A stretch of DNA of 64,000 nt from Ga0077555 sp963741565 (GTDB lineage: Bacteria; Pseudomonadota; Alphaproteobacteria; Rhizobiales; Hyphomicrobiaceae). Location of the stretch: positions 310,001 through 374,000 of the forward strand of contig CAVUIK010000017.1 of the NCBI GenBank assembly GCA_963741565.1. Reading direction: 5' to 3'. Both the position numbers and the translations under genes were made by a program. The notes below the pieces were generated by a model that saw only the letters and a list, made by a program, of their open reading frames with translations, did no database searches and had not been told where the DNA came from. The first letter of the stretch is position 1, and each line of letters starts with the position of its first letter. Shown in pieces: positions 63,412 through 64,000 of this stretch.

Positions 63412-64000
63412 GTGCGCTTGAAGAGTAAGGTTGCCATCGTTACCGGCGCGGCCGCAGGCATGGGTGCCTCCACCGCCCGGATCTTCGCCCGCGAAGGCGC
63501 CAAAGTGGTGCTGACCGATCTCAACGAGGCCGAAGGTGCGGCGATCGCCAAGGAGATCGGCGCAGCGGCGCTGTTCGTCCGTCACGACGTCTCGAGCGAG
63601 GCCGACTGGCAGAAGGTGACCGACGCCACCGTCAGGGCTTTCGGGCGGATCGACGTGCTGGTCAACAATGCCGGCGTCTCGGGCAGCGACCCGGACCGGC
63701 TCAGCATGGCAACGTGGGATCAGCAGATGTCGATCAACGCCAAGGGCGTGTTCCTCGGCATTCGTTCGGTGATCCCGATCATGCAGGCGCAGAAATCGGG
63801 CTCGATCGTGAATATTTCGTCGATCTCAGGGATCGCCGGGCAGAATTTCGTACACATGGGCTACAACGCGGCCAAGGGCGCGGTGCGCACCATGAGCAAG
63901 GCGGTCGCTGTCCAATACGCCGCCGACGGCATTCGCTGCAATTCGGTCCACCCGGGCCTGATGCCGGCCATGCGCACCTCGCGGATGAGCGCCGACCCCG
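63412..64000 (+). CDS. SDR family oxidoreductase, cut by the window end
   Basis: GTG start at 63412 with a strong AGGAGGAC site. The N-terminal KVAIVTGAAAGMGASTAR binds NAD(P), NNAG is at about residues 84-87, and the catalytic YNAAK with an upstream Ser (NISSISG) is present. The frame is open at 64000, so about 196 of an expected 250 or so residues are seen. It resembles glucose- or hydroxysteroid-dehydrogenase-like SDRs; substrate unknown. Confidence 0.9.
   Translation, partial: MRLKSKVAIVTGAAAGMGASTARIFAREGAKVVLTDLNEAEGAAIAKEIGAAALFVRHDVSSEADWQKVTDATVRAFGRIDVLVNNAGVSGSDPDRLSMATWDQQMSINAKGVFLGIRSVIPIMQAQKSGSIVNISSISGIAGQNFVHMGYNAAKGAVRTMSKAVAVQYAADGIRCNSVHPGLMPAMRTSRMSADP

Overview
The window reads as chromosomal DNA of a GC-rich alphaproteobacterium, most likely order Hyphomicrobiales (Rhizobiales). 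The basis is family content and gene order: ispH-thrB-rnhA, hisS-hisZ-hisG with a short HisG, an ActR/RegA response regulator, an MmcB repair protein, a DUF465 peptide, a tandem glycine riboswitch and many CoA- and SDR-type catabolic enzymes. Genus cannot be fixed from sequence alone. I saw no rRNA, tRNA, CRISPR array or intact insertion sequence.

Layout. 1-5.5 kb: end of a serine hydrolase, an SDR, an EVE protein, a secreted FecR-domain protein, an EthD protein and two overlapping paralogous methyltransferases. 5.5-10.5 kb: a Lon-type protease coupled to a degenerate USP-like protein, mmcB, an ActR/RegA regulator and a DUF465 peptide. 10.6-22 kb: WecG-type glycosyltransferase, polyprenyl glycosylphosphotransferase and GDP-fucose synthase (surface polysaccharide), mixed with a CaiB/BaiF CoA transferase, an MFS carrier, a crotonase, an orphan ParA, a DehI-like protein and a frameshifted TRAP binding protein. 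22-28 kb: a glycine cleavage operon led by a glycine riboswitch, with the P-protein split in two and two extra genes between the halves. 28-31.5 kb: a frameshifted lipoprotein, then ispH-thrB-rnhA. 31.5-37 kb: a CadC-like winged-helix/TPR regulator, a secreted SGNH hydrolase and a broken S74 (tail-fibre chaperone) gene. 37-41 kb: hisS-hisZ-hisG. 41-44.6 kb: two tandem small cysteine proteins, nitroreductase, MFS, USP. 44.7-55.4 kb: an accessory catabolic region (M81 peptidase, gamma-glutamyltransferase, aromatic-type FAD monooxygenase, two-subunit CoA transferase, aldo/keto reductase, quinone-reductase-type MDR, DszA/NtaA-type monooxygenase, GST). 55.5-58.8 kb: a metal locus (NicO-type carrier and DUF1007 diverging from ZnuA around a Zur-like palindrome). 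58.8-64 kb: hydrolase, aldolase, YkgJ, acyl-CoA dehydrogenase, small secreted protein, start of an SDR.

Most unusual signals: (1) a secreted four-cysteine module of about 250 residues, about half identical over its first 100 residues, forms the C-terminal part of two otherwise unrelated proteins 30 kb apart (FecR protein and SGNH hydrolase). (2) Four TC(A/G)GA repeats at exact 10-bp spacing lie just upstream of the winged-helix regulator that diverges from the SGNH gene. (3) An unknown 130-residue protein and a crotonase are translationally coupled inside the glycine cleavage operon. (4) Two tandem secreted small proteins share an identical cysteine spacing.

Caution: several genes carry indels, including hisS, which is normally essential. 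Some 'pseudogenes' here may therefore be sequence errors. All family names come from reading motifs; no database search was run.
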